Source of the DNA: UBA1731 sp964567665
Lineage (GTDB): Bacteria > Verrucomicrobiota > Kiritimatiellia > RFP12 > UBA1067
DNA length: 48,030 bases
Direction of reading: 5' to 3'
NCBI GenBank assembly: GCA_964567665.1
Contig: CAZMNN010000019.1
Span: 1 to 48,030, forward strand
Made by a program: the position numbers and the translations under genes. A model generated the notes under the pieces. The model saw only the letters and a list, made by a program, of their open reading frames with translations. It was not told the DNA's origin and ran no database searches. Below, one piece after another: positions 14,540 to 23,243 of the stretch (position 1 is its first letter; each line of letters begins with the position of its first letter).

Positions 14540-15591
14540 TCGCCCTTCATCACGGCTTTCACGGCATCGTCAACCGTGACCACCTGACCGCCCATGCGGT
14601 TGATGAACTCCAGCTCTGCCGCTTCCTTGCCGAGTCCAGCCTTTGCGAGGTTGAGACGCACATCATCGGCGAACTGCCCCGCATCAAGCGAAATCACAAG
14701 CACACGCCGCCCTTTCGCCGCCGCTGCGAGAGCCTCACGCGGAAACGGGCTCAACGTCACTGGACGGAAGCATCCTGCCTTGATGCCCTTGGCTCGAAGC
14801 GTCTCCGCCGTCGTGCGGGCTATGCGGGATGATATTCCGTATGCGACAAGCAGCACCTCGGCATCTTCCGCAAGATACGTCTCGGCCTTGGCGTCCACCT
14901 CCATGCGTGAATACTTCTCCTGCAGATGGATGTTGAACTCCTCCTGCTGCGCCGCATCGAGAAAGATCGACTTCACAAGGTTGCTGCGGGTTTTCGGCTC
15001 GCCTTGCGCCGCCCAATCGGAAAAATCGGGACGGACATCCTCGGTGTCGGGCAGTTTTACGCTCTCCATCATCTGTCCTTGGAGACCGTCGGCGAACACA
15101 ACGGCCGGCGTTCTCCATTTCGCCGCCATGCGGAACGCCATCACTGTGAGGTCGAACATCTCCTGTGCGCTTGCCGGAGCGACAGTGAACGTACGGTAGT
15201 TTCCGTGTCCGCCCCCCTTCACCGCCGGGGTGTAGTCGCTCTGCTCGGGATACACATTGCCGAGACCGGGACCGGCACGGTTCACGTTTACTATCACGGC
15301 AGGCAGCTCAGCGCCTGCAAGGTAGGATATGCCCTCCTGCATCAGCGAAAAGCCGGGACCGGACGTTGCCGTCATGCAGAGTTTGCCCGCGGCTGCGGCG
15401 CCGAACATCATGTTCACGCTTGCGGTTTCGCACTCCGCCTGGACAAACGTACGGCCAAGCATCGGAAACCATTTCGCCGCTCCGTGGGCGATTTCGCTCG
15501 CCGGGGTGATCGGATAGCCAAAGTAGAGTTCGCATCCGGCATACAGCGCACCCATTACCACCGCTTCGTTGCTCTTGACAAATTTCGTCAT
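14536..15591 (-). CDS. 2-oxoacid:ferredoxin oxidoreductase, alpha subunit (VorB/KorA type)
   Basis: Alpha subunit of a ferredoxin-dependent 2-oxoacid dehydrogenase (2-oxoisovalerate or 2-oxoglutarate class), which decarboxylates a 2-oxoacid to its acyl-CoA and passes electrons to ferredoxin. 351 residues from the ATG at 15591, preceded by GAGAG. Family motifs are GYPITPASEI near residue 30, TSGPGFSLMQEGI near 85 and AGPGLGNVYPEQSDY near 115, followed by the C-terminal transketolase-like domain (GCFRPVTLSPFP). The ferredoxin-like delta subunit is directly upstream. The TPP-binding beta subunit and the gamma subunit normally follow, but here a secreted phytase-like gene does. Substrate cannot be set from the sequence alone. 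Confidence 0.9.
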   Translation of the reverse strand: MTKFVKSNEAVVMGALYAGCELYFGYPITPASEIAHGAAKWFPMLGRTFVQAECETASVNMMFGAAAAGKLCMTATSGPGFSLMQEGISYLAGAELPAVIVNVNRAGPGLGNVYPEQSDYTPAVKGGGHGNYRTFTVAPASAQEMFDLTVMAFRMAAKWRTPAVVFADGLQGQMMESVKLPDTEDVRPDFSDWAAQGEPKTRSNLVKSIFLDAAQQEEFNIHLQEKYSRMEVDAKAETYLAEDAEVLLVAYGISSRIARTTAETLRAKGIKAGCFRPVTLSPFPREALAAAAKGRRVLVISLDAGQFADDVRLNLAKAGLGKEAAELEFINRMGGQVVTVDDAVKAVMKGE

Positions 15592-15662
15592 TTCTTGTGC
15601 TCTCACTTTAATCGGAATTCGGCACAATGCCGCAAACTGCTTCCGTATGGCGTGATTCAGCC

Positions 15663-15869
15663 CTATCGCTCCACGCGGATGGCATACGGCTCTGGACAGT
15701 TGTAGAAACACATCCCGCAGCCTACACACCCCTCACCCCTGTACTGCACCGGCTTCAGTCCGGCTGCGTTCAGGCGGTCAGACGCGAACTCAAGGCATTT
15801 TTTCATGCACGCCGCCACGCAGCGTCCGCATCCCTTGCAACAGTTTTCCTCTATTATCGGCCTCGCCAT
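15663..15869 (-). CDS. Two-cluster 4Fe-4S ferredoxin, delta-type subunit
   Basis: 68 residues with two CxxCxxCxxxC sets: CKGCGRCVAAC (11-21) and CVGCGMCFYNCP in the second half, each able to hold a 4Fe-4S cluster. It is the electron-accepting VorD/KorD-type subunit of the neighbouring 2-oxoacid oxidoreductase. The ATG at 15869 is chosen because GGAGG lies six bases upstream; the frame remains open four codons earlier. A strong promoter (TTGATT, 17 bases, TATAAT) stands just upstream. Confidence 0.92.
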   Translation of the reverse strand: MARPIIEENCCKGCGRCVAACMKKCLEFASDRLNAAGLKPVQYRGEGCVGCGMCFYNCPEPYAIRVER

Positions 15870-15893
15870 CAATACCTCCAAAAATTGGTGTGT

Positions 15894-15922
15894 ATTATAT
15901 TGTCTTGTCTACAGGAAATCAA
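15894..15922 (-). promoter_or_regulatory. Sigma-70 type promoter for the ferredoxin/oxidoreductase unit
   Basis: On the minus strand TTGATT (15917-15922) and TATAAT (15894-15899) are separated by exactly 17 bases. Transcription should start near 15887, giving a leader of about 18 bases that contains the GGAGG of the ferredoxin gene. Confidence 0.8.
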
Positions 15923-15983
15923 GTCACAGAACTGCGGTGCAGAAGGTCAGGAAGTTGCTCACCTCTTCAGTTATACTGATTGA

Positions 15984-16868
15984 CTAAGAAAGAACCCGCA
16001 CCTCTTCGATGGACTTTACGCCGAGCAGCGTCATCACGAGACGGTCAATGCCCACCGCCACCCCTGCCGCAGAACCGATGCAGCTCAACTCCGCAAGGAA
16101 CGCCTCATCGAGCGGGTAGTCGGCCTCGCCGATCTGTCTCCGCTCCTCGCGGGCCGCTTCAAAGCGCCGCCGCTGCTCCAGCGGATCGCAGAGTTCCGTA
16201 AAGCAGTTCGCAAGCTCAATTCCGTCTGCATAGAACTCCCAGCGCTCAGCGACGTCTCCGCGAAGTTTTGCGAGGCTTGCCGCCTGCGGAGGATAGTCGA
16301 TCAGAAAAACGCACCCCTCACCCTTCAGCGCAGGTTCTATCTTTACCGCCATGTCAAAATCAAACCTGTCCTGATTCCATGATTTCCAAGGGTCCCAACC
16401 AGCCCACCGGAGATACGCCTCTCGTACACTTAGTTTCTTGAACTTGAAATCCGCCACCGGCGACGCACCTTCCAGAGGGAAAAGCGAACGAAGTCTGCGG
16501 AACATCGCCTCCATGTCCGAAAGTATCGCAAGGTAGTCTTCATTCTTGCGATACCACTCGATCATCGTAAACTCCGGATTGTGCCGAGCGCCGTGCTCTC
16601 CATCACGGAAGCACGGGCCGATCTGGTATATCCTGTCCATCCCGGCGGCGAGAAGCCTCTTCATCTGAAGTTCCGGTGAAGCTCTCAGGTATGTTGCCGA
16701 CTCATCGGCGGCGCAAGGCATTACGGCGGGACAGTCGATGTGCGGCTCCGGTGCAGGGGCGGCTATCCGCACAGGCGTCTCAACCTCGACAAATCCAAGC
16801 CCGTCGAAGAACGATCTTATGGCGGCGACAATCTCCGCCCGCCGCTTCAATATCCCTATATCAGCCAT
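15984..16868 (-). CDS. epmA: EpmA-type lysyl-tRNA synthetase paralogue (EF-P lysine ligase)
   Basis: Class II aminoacyl-tRNA synthetase catalytic domain without the anticodon-binding domain, 294 residues, as in EpmA (GenX/PoxA), which attaches (R)-beta-lysine or lysine to a conserved lysine of elongation factor P. Visible: motif 1 region FVEVETPV, motif 2 FRDGEHGARHNPEFTMIEWY (typical of LysRS-like enzymes), and motif 3 GVAVGIDRLVMTLLG. The ATG at 16868 fits the family N-terminus (ILKRRAEIVAAIRSFF); a TTG at 16892, five bases after the previous stop, is an alternative. EF-P and the EpmB aminomutase are not in the window. It is the last gene of a run starting at carB. Confidence 0.88.
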   Translation of the reverse strand: MADIGILKRRAEIVAAIRSFFDGLGFVEVETPVRIAAPAPEPHIDCPAVMPCAADESATYLRASPELQMKRLLAAGMDRIYQIGPCFRDGEHGARHNPEFTMIEWYRKNEDYLAILSDMEAMFRRLRSLFPLEGASPVADFKFKKLSVREAYLRWAGWDPWKSWNQDRFDFDMAVKIEPALKGEGCVFLIDYPPQAASLAKLRGDVAERWEFYADGIELANCFTELCDPLEQRRRFEAAREERRQIGEADYPLDEAFLAELSCIGSAAGVAVGIDRLVMTLLGVKSIEEVRVLS

Positions 16869-16897
16869 TGTGCGCACGGCGGAGGCCGCCAAAGCCG

Positions 16898-18133
16898 TCA
16901 GGCATAGCGGGAAAGATGCCTTTCAAGCTTCCCGGCAAGCCGTGTCTCAAGCCAAGGCGTCACCTTCCAGTAGTCGCGCAGATTCAGGTATTCCGACACT
17001 ACGCCCGCCTGTCCGGGCTTCACGCAATACTCGCACTTGAGCAGTATGTTGCGAGCCGTGGCGTCCGGCGAAACGAACTCCATCACCTGTGAACGGAATC
17101 CGAGAATGCGCATGATCATTGCGCGGAACGAATCCGTAAGAAGATCGCACAACCGTTCGCGAAGTATGTTCTGACGAAGCAGTCCGGCAAAATCGCCGTT
17201 GGTTCCGCGTTCGGACAGCGCCTTCTGCAGCTCATGCTGGCAGCATGGCGCACTGAGCACGTACCGCGCCTTCCATTCAACGCCCTTCGCCAAAGCCTCG
17301 TCAGTCGCCGTATCGCAGGCATGGAGAGACGTCACGAGATCCACATGATCAAGACCGCCCGGAAGAGATGAGGCATCCCGTACGGAATCAAGGTCGCTTT
17401 CGAGGAACATCACGGATTCCGCAACGTCAAGGCGCTCCGCCATCTTGCGGGCGGCGGAAATCACATCCGCCCTGCGGTCGATGCCGACAATGCGAACGTC
17501 CTTGAATCCGCGAACGAGCGTCAGGTAGAACCAAAGCGATATCGTGAGATACGCCTTGCCGCATCCGCAGTCGACCACTGTGAACGCCCCCTCCTGCACA
17601 TCGGCAACCGTCTCGCCGACTATGCGCAGGAACTCGTTCACCTGATCGTACTTTCCGCGCATGGATGCACGAATCCGGCCCTCGCCATCCGCTATGCCTA
17701 TCGCCTTGAGTAGCGCAGTGGAGTCAAATGACGTGAGCGGCTGCTTCTTCACGCGGTCGTGGGGCTGCACAACCGCCACACGGTTCATCGCTGCGGACCG
17801 CGACACAAGAGCCTTGCCCTTCTTCGTCACGCGGACGTGCAGATCACCGCTCGCTGTGATGAGGTGCAGTTCTCGAGCACCTTTCTGCGCAATGATCTCC
17901 TCAAGCCCGTCTGCGGCGCCGGGCGCATCGAAATTCTTTACGCGAACCTGCCCTTCGTCCGTCATCTCCGCCTGAAAGCGCCGCTCCCCGGCGATTTCCA
18001 CGGGGCGCATGGAAATCTTGAAGAACTTTCCGTTGCGCCTTACGGTCTGGACGATCTTCATGAACCCCTCACCCATCACGCGGGTGCGGATTTCATCCTT
18101 TAGTTCCTGCGAAAGGTCAAAACGCTCCGACAT
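16898..18133 (-). CDS. SAM-dependent methyltransferase, rRNA-methylase-like
   Basis: 411 residues. A Rossmann methyltransferase domain starts near residue 190: motif I VVDCGCGKAYLTISL, acidic loop VRIVGIDRRAD, then VTSLHACDTATDEAL and LSAPCCQHELQ, features I associate with the Methyltransf_32 family of putative RNA or small-molecule methyltransferases. The N-terminal 180 residues have a beta-rich pattern I do not recognise. The ATG at 18133 lies 11 bases after the upstream stop; an upstream in-frame extension overlaps that gene and is not supported. Substrate unknown. Co-transcription with epmA hints at a translation-related target, but that is inference. Confidence 0.7.
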   Translation of the reverse strand: MSERFDLSQELKDEIRTRVMGEGFMKIVQTVRRNGKFFKISMRPVEIAGERRFQAEMTDEGQVRVKNFDAPGAADGLEEIIAQKGARELHLITASGDLHVRVTKKGKALVSRSAAMNRVAVVQPHDRVKKQPLTSFDSTALLKAIGIADGEGRIRASMRGKYDQVNEFLRIVGETVADVQEGAFTVVDCGCGKAYLTISLWFYLTLVRGFKDVRIVGIDRRADVISAARKMAERLDVAESVMFLESDLDSVRDASSLPGGLDHVDLVTSLHACDTATDEALAKGVEWKARYVLSAPCCQHELQKALSERGTNGDFAGLLRQNILRERLCDLLTDSFRAMIMRILGFRSQVMEFVSPDATARNILLKCEYCVKPGQAGVVSEYLNLRDYWKVTPWLETRLAGKLERHLSRYA

Positions 18134-18144
18134 CGGTGTCAGTC

Positions 18145-19587
18145 TCAGAGGTGGAAGAGCTTTTCGTAGCGCGGCATGGAGGCAAGTATGCCGCCGGACT
18201 TCGAATAGTAGTCGGCGTCGCACTCGAACACGCCCTTCTCTGTACGCGTCCAGTGTGCGGCCGGATACGCCAGATCCTTGCGCATAGTCTCCCAGTTGCG
18301 GAAGTTCTGGTGTCCGTTCGTCTCCACAAGACCGAGATCACCGATGCCGGGAAACGCCGGAAGACGCGCCGCGACAGACTTGTTCCATTCAACCAGCACA
18401 GGACACACCGTCAGATCGGCGCAGAAGCACGGCACCTTTCGTTCGTACGATGCCTGGGCTATCTTCATGGACATGGACATCGTCTTGGCGATTGGCTTGA
18501 GAGCCATCGCCTTGTATCCCATCTCCATGCGCTCAAGCGCGTCCTTCACGGTATGCGCGGATTCGTCGGCGGCAAGCCGTAGCGGGATGTCGTTCACGTC
18601 GATATCCGCATACTCGTCAAAAGGCTCCTCGATTATGGAGACCTGCTCGTACGCGCCAATCTTCTTGAGGTGGTCGATGAACCTGAGAAGCGTCTCCTTC
18701 TTGGCATAGCGTCCGTTGGCGTCAAAGTAGTACGGCAGCTTCCCGCTCTTCGTGTATGGGGTGCGGCAGTCCTTCAGCACAGCATGGATCTGCGAGACAC
18801 GCGCCATGTCCTTCTCAAGCATCTCCTCCTGCGTTCCGGGCTGCCCTATCTTGATCTTCATGAAGAAGTAGCCGGAATCGACTGCCGCCTTGATTTCGGA
18901 CGGCGGAACCTTGTAGGAGAAGAGCGGGATGGATGCGCACTTGGCGTGGTGCGAAGCGAGAGACGGACGGTACGCCGCAGGGATCATGTCGTCAAACGAC
19001 GCAAGCCCGTTCTCGCGGGCGAACAGCACCCACACGGCGTTGTCGACGGATACGAGGGCGTTCAGCGCGAACGTCGCACGGAGCTTCGCGTTCGCCGTCA
19101 CCTTCTTCCCGTACTCCCATACCTGCGGCCAGAGCCAGTCGTTCAACTCGACAGGCGACGTGAAAGACCGTCCTTCAAGAAGCTTCAATGCGTACTGCGT
19201 CATCGCGAACATCATCGCGTTGCCGCCGGCCTCCGAATTCCCGGAGAACACGGATGCGTCGCTCCAAAGGCAGCTCTGCGTACCGAGACCGATTCCGAAC
19301 TTGCCGGATGTGGACTTTACGCATGAGGCGACAATCCACTCCTCCGTAAGGTAGCCGCCTTTGAACCCGAACGGACGCACCATCGGCTCGCGCTCAAAGA
19401 GGCAATCCGTCTTGGCTATCGTGATCGTCTTGAATCCGCCGGTGCAGACGGCCTTTGCCCCTGCATTTGAGGATGTGGTGCATCCTGCGCCGGCCGCCAA
19501 GGCAGCCATCGCACCGGTCGCGATGAAGTCGCGTCTGCTGCACGACTGTGAATGGTTTCGTTCGGTCACGGTGCGGGTTGCCTCCAT
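18145..19587 (-). CDS. Tat-exported enolase-superfamily protein
   Basis: 480 residues with a twin-arginine signal (SRRDFI at 17-22, hydrophobic run, then AGAGC with Cys36 suited to lipidation). The mature part is a mandelate racemase/muconate-lactonising-type enolase-superfamily protein. Acid/base lysines in KIKIG (about 243-246), metal ligands in FDANG (about 287), IIEEPFDEY (about 320) and AADES (about 338), and a lysine in MALKP (about 362) are all present, so it should be catalytically intact. Superfamily members abstract a proton alpha to a carboxylate; the substrate is unknown. AAGGAGAGAG fixes the start. An enolase-superfamily enzyme exported folded by Tat and probably anchored to the membrane is unusual; it may act on a sugar acid or peptide outside the cytoplasm. 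Confidence 0.8.
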   Translation of the reverse strand: MEATRTVTERNHSQSCSRRDFIATGAMAALAAGAGCTTSSNAGAKAVCTGGFKTITIAKTDCLFEREPMVRPFGFKGGYLTEEWIVASCVKSTSGKFGIGLGTQSCLWSDASVFSGNSEAGGNAMMFAMTQYALKLLEGRSFTSPVELNDWLWPQVWEYGKKVTANAKLRATFALNALVSVDNAVWVLFARENGLASFDDMIPAAYRPSLASHHAKCASIPLFSYKVPPSEIKAAVDSGYFFMKIKIGQPGTQEEMLEKDMARVSQIHAVLKDCRTPYTKSGKLPYYFDANGRYAKKETLLRFIDHLKKIGAYEQVSIIEEPFDEYADIDVNDIPLRLAADESAHTVKDALERMEMGYKAMALKPIAKTMSMSMKIAQASYERKVPCFCADLTVCPVLVEWNKSVAARLPAFPGIGDLGLVETNGHQNFRNWETMRKDLAYPAAHWTRTEKGVFECDADYYSKSGGILASMPRYEKLFHL

Positions 19588-19611
19588 TGGCTCTCTCCTT
19601 TTCTGTTTCGG

Positions 19612-22600
19612 TCAGACGATCGATGCGTGATAGCTCTGAAGGGAGCGCACTTCGCCCTTTCCTTCGCGGGCCGCCTTGATGCCTTCCGATGCGGCAAGCG
19701 CGGCGGCAATCGTCGTAAGGTACGGAATGCGGTACTTGATCGCCGCCCGGCGGATGGAATTGTCGTCCGCACGTGCGTCGCGGCGGTTGGACGGCGTGTT
19801 CAGGATGAGCGCAATCTCGCGGTTCTTGATGAGATCGAGCACGTCGGGGCGGCCCTGCCCGATCTTCGCCACCATCTTCGCGGGTACGCCCTTCTCCCAA
19901 AGGAACTTCACCGTGCCCTCTGTTCCGACAATCTCAAAACCGAGGTCTGCGAAGTTCTTGGCCGCGACGGCGGCATCGTCAGGCTTTTCGGAGAGCGAGA
20001 CGAGCATCTTGCCGGAAAGGATCGGAAGCGGCAGTCCGGCGGCCTCCTGCGACTTGTAGTACGCAAGGCCGAACGTCTCTGCAAGACCCAGCACCTCGCC
20101 GGTGGAACGCATCTCCGGCCCGAGAACGGGGTCAACCTCCGGGAACTTCTCGAACGGAAGCACAGCCTCCTTCACGCCGTAGTACGGAATCGTCTTGCGC
20201 CTGTCAAGACCGAGCGACTTCACGGATTCGCCGAGCATGAGCCGCGTCGCGATGCGGGCCATCTGCGTACCGGCGACCTTCGAGACGAGCGGAACTGTGC
20301 GCGACGCACGGGGGTTCGCCTCGATCACGTACACCTTGTCGTCCTCGATCGCGAACTGCATATTCATCAACCCGACGACCTTGAGTTCGCTTGCGATGCG
20401 GCGAGTGTAGTCGAGAATCGTCTCCTTGTTCCTGTCGCTGATGGCAACCGGCGGAAGCACACAAGCGGAGTCGCCGGAGTGGACGCCGGCCAGCTCGACA
20501 TGCTGCATGATCGCCGGGATGAAGATGTCCTTGCCGTCCGAGAGCGCATCCGCCTCGCACTCAAGCGCATGATGCAGGAACCGGTCAAGATAGAGCGGTC
20601 TGTCCGGAGTGACGCCGACGGCTTTTGCGATGTATTCGCGAAGCATTGTCTCGTCGTATATCACCTCCATGCCGCGTCCGCCAAGGACGAACGACGGACG
20701 TATCACGATCGGATATCCGATCTCCGCGACGACCTTCAGCGCACCGTCGAGGTCGCTCGCCATGCGGCTCTCCGGCATCGGGATGCCAAGGCGATCCATG
20801 ATTGAGTGGAACAGGTCGCGATCCTCCGCCGCATCAATCGACTTAACGGACGTTCCAAGAATCTTGCATCCGGCGGCCTCAAGCTCCGCCGCGATGTTGA
20901 GCGGGGTCTGTCCGCCGAACTGGACGATCACGCCCTCCGGCTTTTCGGACTGGTATATCTGCAGCACGTCCTCAAGCGTGACCGGCTCGAAGTACAGCTT
21001 GTCGGACGTATCGTAGTCTGTCGAAACCGTCTCAGGGTTGCAGTTGACCATGATCGTCTCGTACCCGGCCTCGCGCATCGCCATCGCCGCGTGTGTGCAG
21101 CAGTAGTCGAACTCGATGCCCTGACCGATGCGGTTCGGTCCGCCGCCGAGGATAAGCACCTTCTTCTTGTTGTCGGATACCGGCACCTCGCCGGGCTTAC
21201 CGTTGTAGGAGGAATAGTAGTAGGCCTGATTCTCAACGCCGGAGACCGGCACGGAGTGCCATGTCTCAACGCAACCGAGCGCAGTGCGCCTGTCGCGAAT
21301 GTCCTTCTCGCCAACCTTGAGCAGCTGCGCAAGATACTTGTCGCTGAAGCCGTCCTTCTTCGCCTGCACGAGCAGTTCGTCCGGCGGAAGCGTACCCTTG
21401 TAGCGGAGAAGTTCCTCCTCCTCCTCGACAAGCTCGCGCATCTGCTGCACGAAGTAGGCCTTGACCCCCGTAAGCCCGAATATCTGCTCGTCCGTCGCGC
21501 CCTTGCGCAGCGCCTCGTACATCTGGAAATGGCGTTCGCTGTTCGGCACGGAAAGCATCTTCAGAAGCTCATCAAGGCTTCTCTCATGGAAATCCTTCGC
21601 GAACCCAAGCCCTGAGCGGCCCTTCTCAAGAGCGCGGATCGCCTTCTGCAGCGTCTCTTTGTATGTCTTGCCTATGGACATCACTTCGCCGACGGCCTTC
21701 ATCTGCGTACCGAGATGGTCTTCGACGGCGCGGAACTTCTCAAACGCCCAGCGGGCGAACTTGAGTACGATGTAGTCGCCCGACGGCGTGTACTTCTCAA
21801 GTGAGCCGTCGCGCCAGTAGGGGATTTCGTCGAGCGTCATGCCCGCCGCGAGCTTCGCGGAGATGAGCGCAATCGGGAATCCCGTGGCCTTCGACGCAAG
21901 GGCTGACGAACGGGATGTGCGCGGATTGATTTCAATGATGACCACGCGCCCTGTCTTCGGGTCATGTGCGAACTGCACGTTAGTGCCGCCGATGACGCCG
22001 ATCGCCTCGACAATCTTGAACGCATCGCGCTTGAGCCGCTCTTCAAGTTCCTTGCCGATCGTGAGGAACGGCGCCGCGCAGAAGCTGTCGCCGGTGTGGA
22101 CGCCCACGGCATCGATGTTCTCGATGAAGCAGACGGCTATCATCTGGTTCTTAGCGTCGCGCACAACCTCGACCTCAAGCTCCTCCCAGTTGAGGATCGA
22201 CTCCTCGATGAGGCACTGGTGCGTGAGCGAGGCGTCAAGCCCGCGTGCGCAGATTGCGCGAAGCTCCTCGACGTTGTAGCAGAATCCACCGCCGGCGCCG
22301 CCCATCGTGTACGCGGGGCGGACAACCACGGGATAGCCGATGTTGTCATGGACGAGCGCGACGGCCTCTTCGACGGAGTGCACGATCCCGCTGCGCGGCG
22401 TTTCGATGCCCAGTTTGGCCATCGTCTCCTTGAACACCTCACGGTCTTCTCCGCGTTCGATCGCATCGAGGTTCACGCCGATCACCTTCACGCCGTACTT
22501 GTCCAGTATGCCCTTCTTCGCCAGGCTCGTGGAAAGGTTCAGTCCAGTCTGCCCGCCGAGATTCGGGAGGATTGCGTCAGGGCGCTCCTTCGCGATTATC

Positions 22601-22824
22601 TGCTCAAGGCGCTCCTCGTTCAGCGGCTCGATGTACGTGGCGTCCGCCATGAGCGGATCGGTCATGATTGTCGCGGGGTTGGAGTTGACGAGCACGACCT
22701 TGTAGCCGCACGCCCTCAGCGCCTTGCACGCCTGCGTTCCAGAATAGTCGAACTCACATGCCTGCCCGATTACGATGGGACCGGACCCGATGATGAGAAC
22801 CTTGTCCACGTCAGCACGCTTCAT
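19612..22824 (-). CDS. carB: Carbamoyl-phosphate synthase large subunit
   Basis: 1070 residues, the full two-fold repeated ATP-grasp synthetase plus C-terminal MGS-like allosteric domain. It makes carbamoyl phosphate from bicarbonate, ammonia delivered by CarA, and two ATP, for pyrimidines and arginine. N-terminal VLIIGSGPIVIGQACEFDYSG is repeated in the second half as VLILGGGPNRIGQGIEFDYCC; the region after residue about 935 (LVSLSEKP...) is the regulatory domain. The start has AAGGAG 11 bases upstream and a strong promoter at 22905-22933. carA is absent from the window. It heads a run with the Tat-enolase homologue, a methyltransferase and epmA. Confidence 0.98.
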   Translation of the reverse strand: MKRADVDKVLIIGSGPIVIGQACEFDYSGTQACKALRACGYKVVLVNSNPATIMTDPLMADATYIEPLNEERLEQIIAKERPDAILPNLGGQTGLNLSTSLAKKGILDKYGVKVIGVNLDAIERGEDREVFKETMAKLGIETPRSGIVHSVEEAVALVHDNIGYPVVVRPAYTMGGAGGGFCYNVEELRAICARGLDASLTHQCLIEESILNWEELEVEVVRDAKNQMIAVCFIENIDAVGVHTGDSFCAAPFLTIGKELEERLKRDAFKIVEAIGVIGGTNVQFAHDPKTGRVVIIEINPRTSRSSALASKATGFPIALISAKLAAGMTLDEIPYWRDGSLEKYTPSGDYIVLKFARWAFEKFRAVEDHLGTQMKAVGEVMSIGKTYKETLQKAIRALEKGRSGLGFAKDFHERSLDELLKMLSVPNSERHFQMYEALRKGATDEQIFGLTGVKAYFVQQMRELVEEEEELLRYKGTLPPDELLVQAKKDGFSDKYLAQLLKVGEKDIRDRRTALGCVETWHSVPVSGVENQAYYYSSYNGKPGEVPVSDNKKKVLILGGGPNRIGQGIEFDYCCTHAAMAMREAGYETIMVNCNPETVSTDYDTSDKLYFEPVTLEDVLQIYQSEKPEGVIVQFGGQTPLNIAAELEAAGCKILGTSVKSIDAAEDRDLFHSIMDRLGIPMPESRMASDLDGALKVVAEIGYPIVIRPSFVLGGRGMEVIYDETMLREYIAKAVGVTPDRPLYLDRFLHHALECEADALSDGKDIFIPAIMQHVELAGVHSGDSACVLPPVAISDRNKETILDYTRRIASELKVVGLMNMQFAIEDDKVYVIEANPRASRTVPLVSKVAGTQMARIATRLMLGESVKSLGLDRRKTIPYYGVKEAVLPFEKFPEVDPVLGPEMRSTGEVLGLAETFGLAYYKSQEAAGLPLPILSGKMLVSLSEKPDDAAVAAKNFADLGFEIVGTEGTVKFLWEKGVPAKMVAKIGQGRPDVLDLIKNREIALILNTPSNRRDARADDNSIRRAAIKYRIPYLTTIAAALAASEGIKAAREGKGEVRSLQSYHASIV

Positions 22825-22904
22825 CTTGCAAAAACTCCTTGCTTTTTCTTTGACCGAAGCCTGTCACGGCTCCACACAGACCTTTGAATCGAAATCGGGA
22901 TGGA

Positions 22905-22933
22905 ATTATATCAAATCCCAACCCCTCAATCAA
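22905..22933 (-). promoter_or_regulatory. carB: Promoter for the carB operon
   Basis: Minus-strand TTGATT (22928-22933), 17-base spacer, then TATAAT (22905-22910) with an upstream TGA making an extended -10. Start of transcription is expected near 22898, with a leader of about 75 bases. It has the same TTGATT/17/TATAAT pattern as the ferredoxin promoter. I see no pyrimidine attenuator hairpin in the leader. Confidence 0.8.
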
Positions 22934-22950
22934 TAATGAGCGCGAAGTCG

Positions 22951-23235
22951 TCAGAGTTTGGCGTTGGCGTCGGTCATAAGGCGTTTCATCGCGGCGGTGT
23001 CCCTCTTGTCAAGCAGTCCGGTCTCTATGTGACAGTGCACGGTTTTGCCGGTCTTGAGGATGCGCTTCTGGCTTCGGAGGTTTGACTGGAGGCGAAACGG
23101 AATCTCGATGCGGCGCACACGCACCACCGCCTCTTCGGTTCCTTGCAGCCTGAGAACACTGCAACATACGCTTTTCAGGGCGCGGATTTCACGAAACCCA
23201 AAACAAGGGCGAAGCACATCTTGCGTGGGGTGCAA
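22951..23235 (-). CDS. Doubtful small protein downstream of tRNA-Pro
   Basis: A frame of up to 94 residues starting nine bases after the tRNA-Pro. The last 55 residues (from about VVRVRRIEIPF to LMTDANAKL) have the base and codon habits of neighbouring genes (many AAG, GAC, ATC, CTC codons) and a basic, helical look. The first 40 are less convincing. No ribosome site precedes the first ATG; an internal GTG with GAGG upstream near 23123 would give a protein of about 57 residues. No family recognised. It ends 18 bases before the carB promoter. Confidence 0.35.
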   Translation of the reverse strand: MHPTQDVLRPCFGFREIRALKSVCCSVLRLQGTEEAVVRVRRIEIPFRLQSNLRSQKRILKTGKTVHCHIETGLLDKRDTAAMKRLMTDANAKL

Positions 23236-23243
23236 CTTTTAGA

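Noticed and set aside
18134..18223. Upstream start for the methyltransferase giving 441 residues
   Set aside because: It would overlap the end of the enolase-type gene and the extra residues are Arg-rich and unlike a coding start; the ATG at 18133 fits the 11-base gap.
19552..22887. Long plus-strand open frames opposite carB (hundreds of codons)
   Set aside because: They are antisense shadows of a certain gene in GC-rich DNA, composed of Arg/His/Val-rich runs with no domain and no ribosome site.
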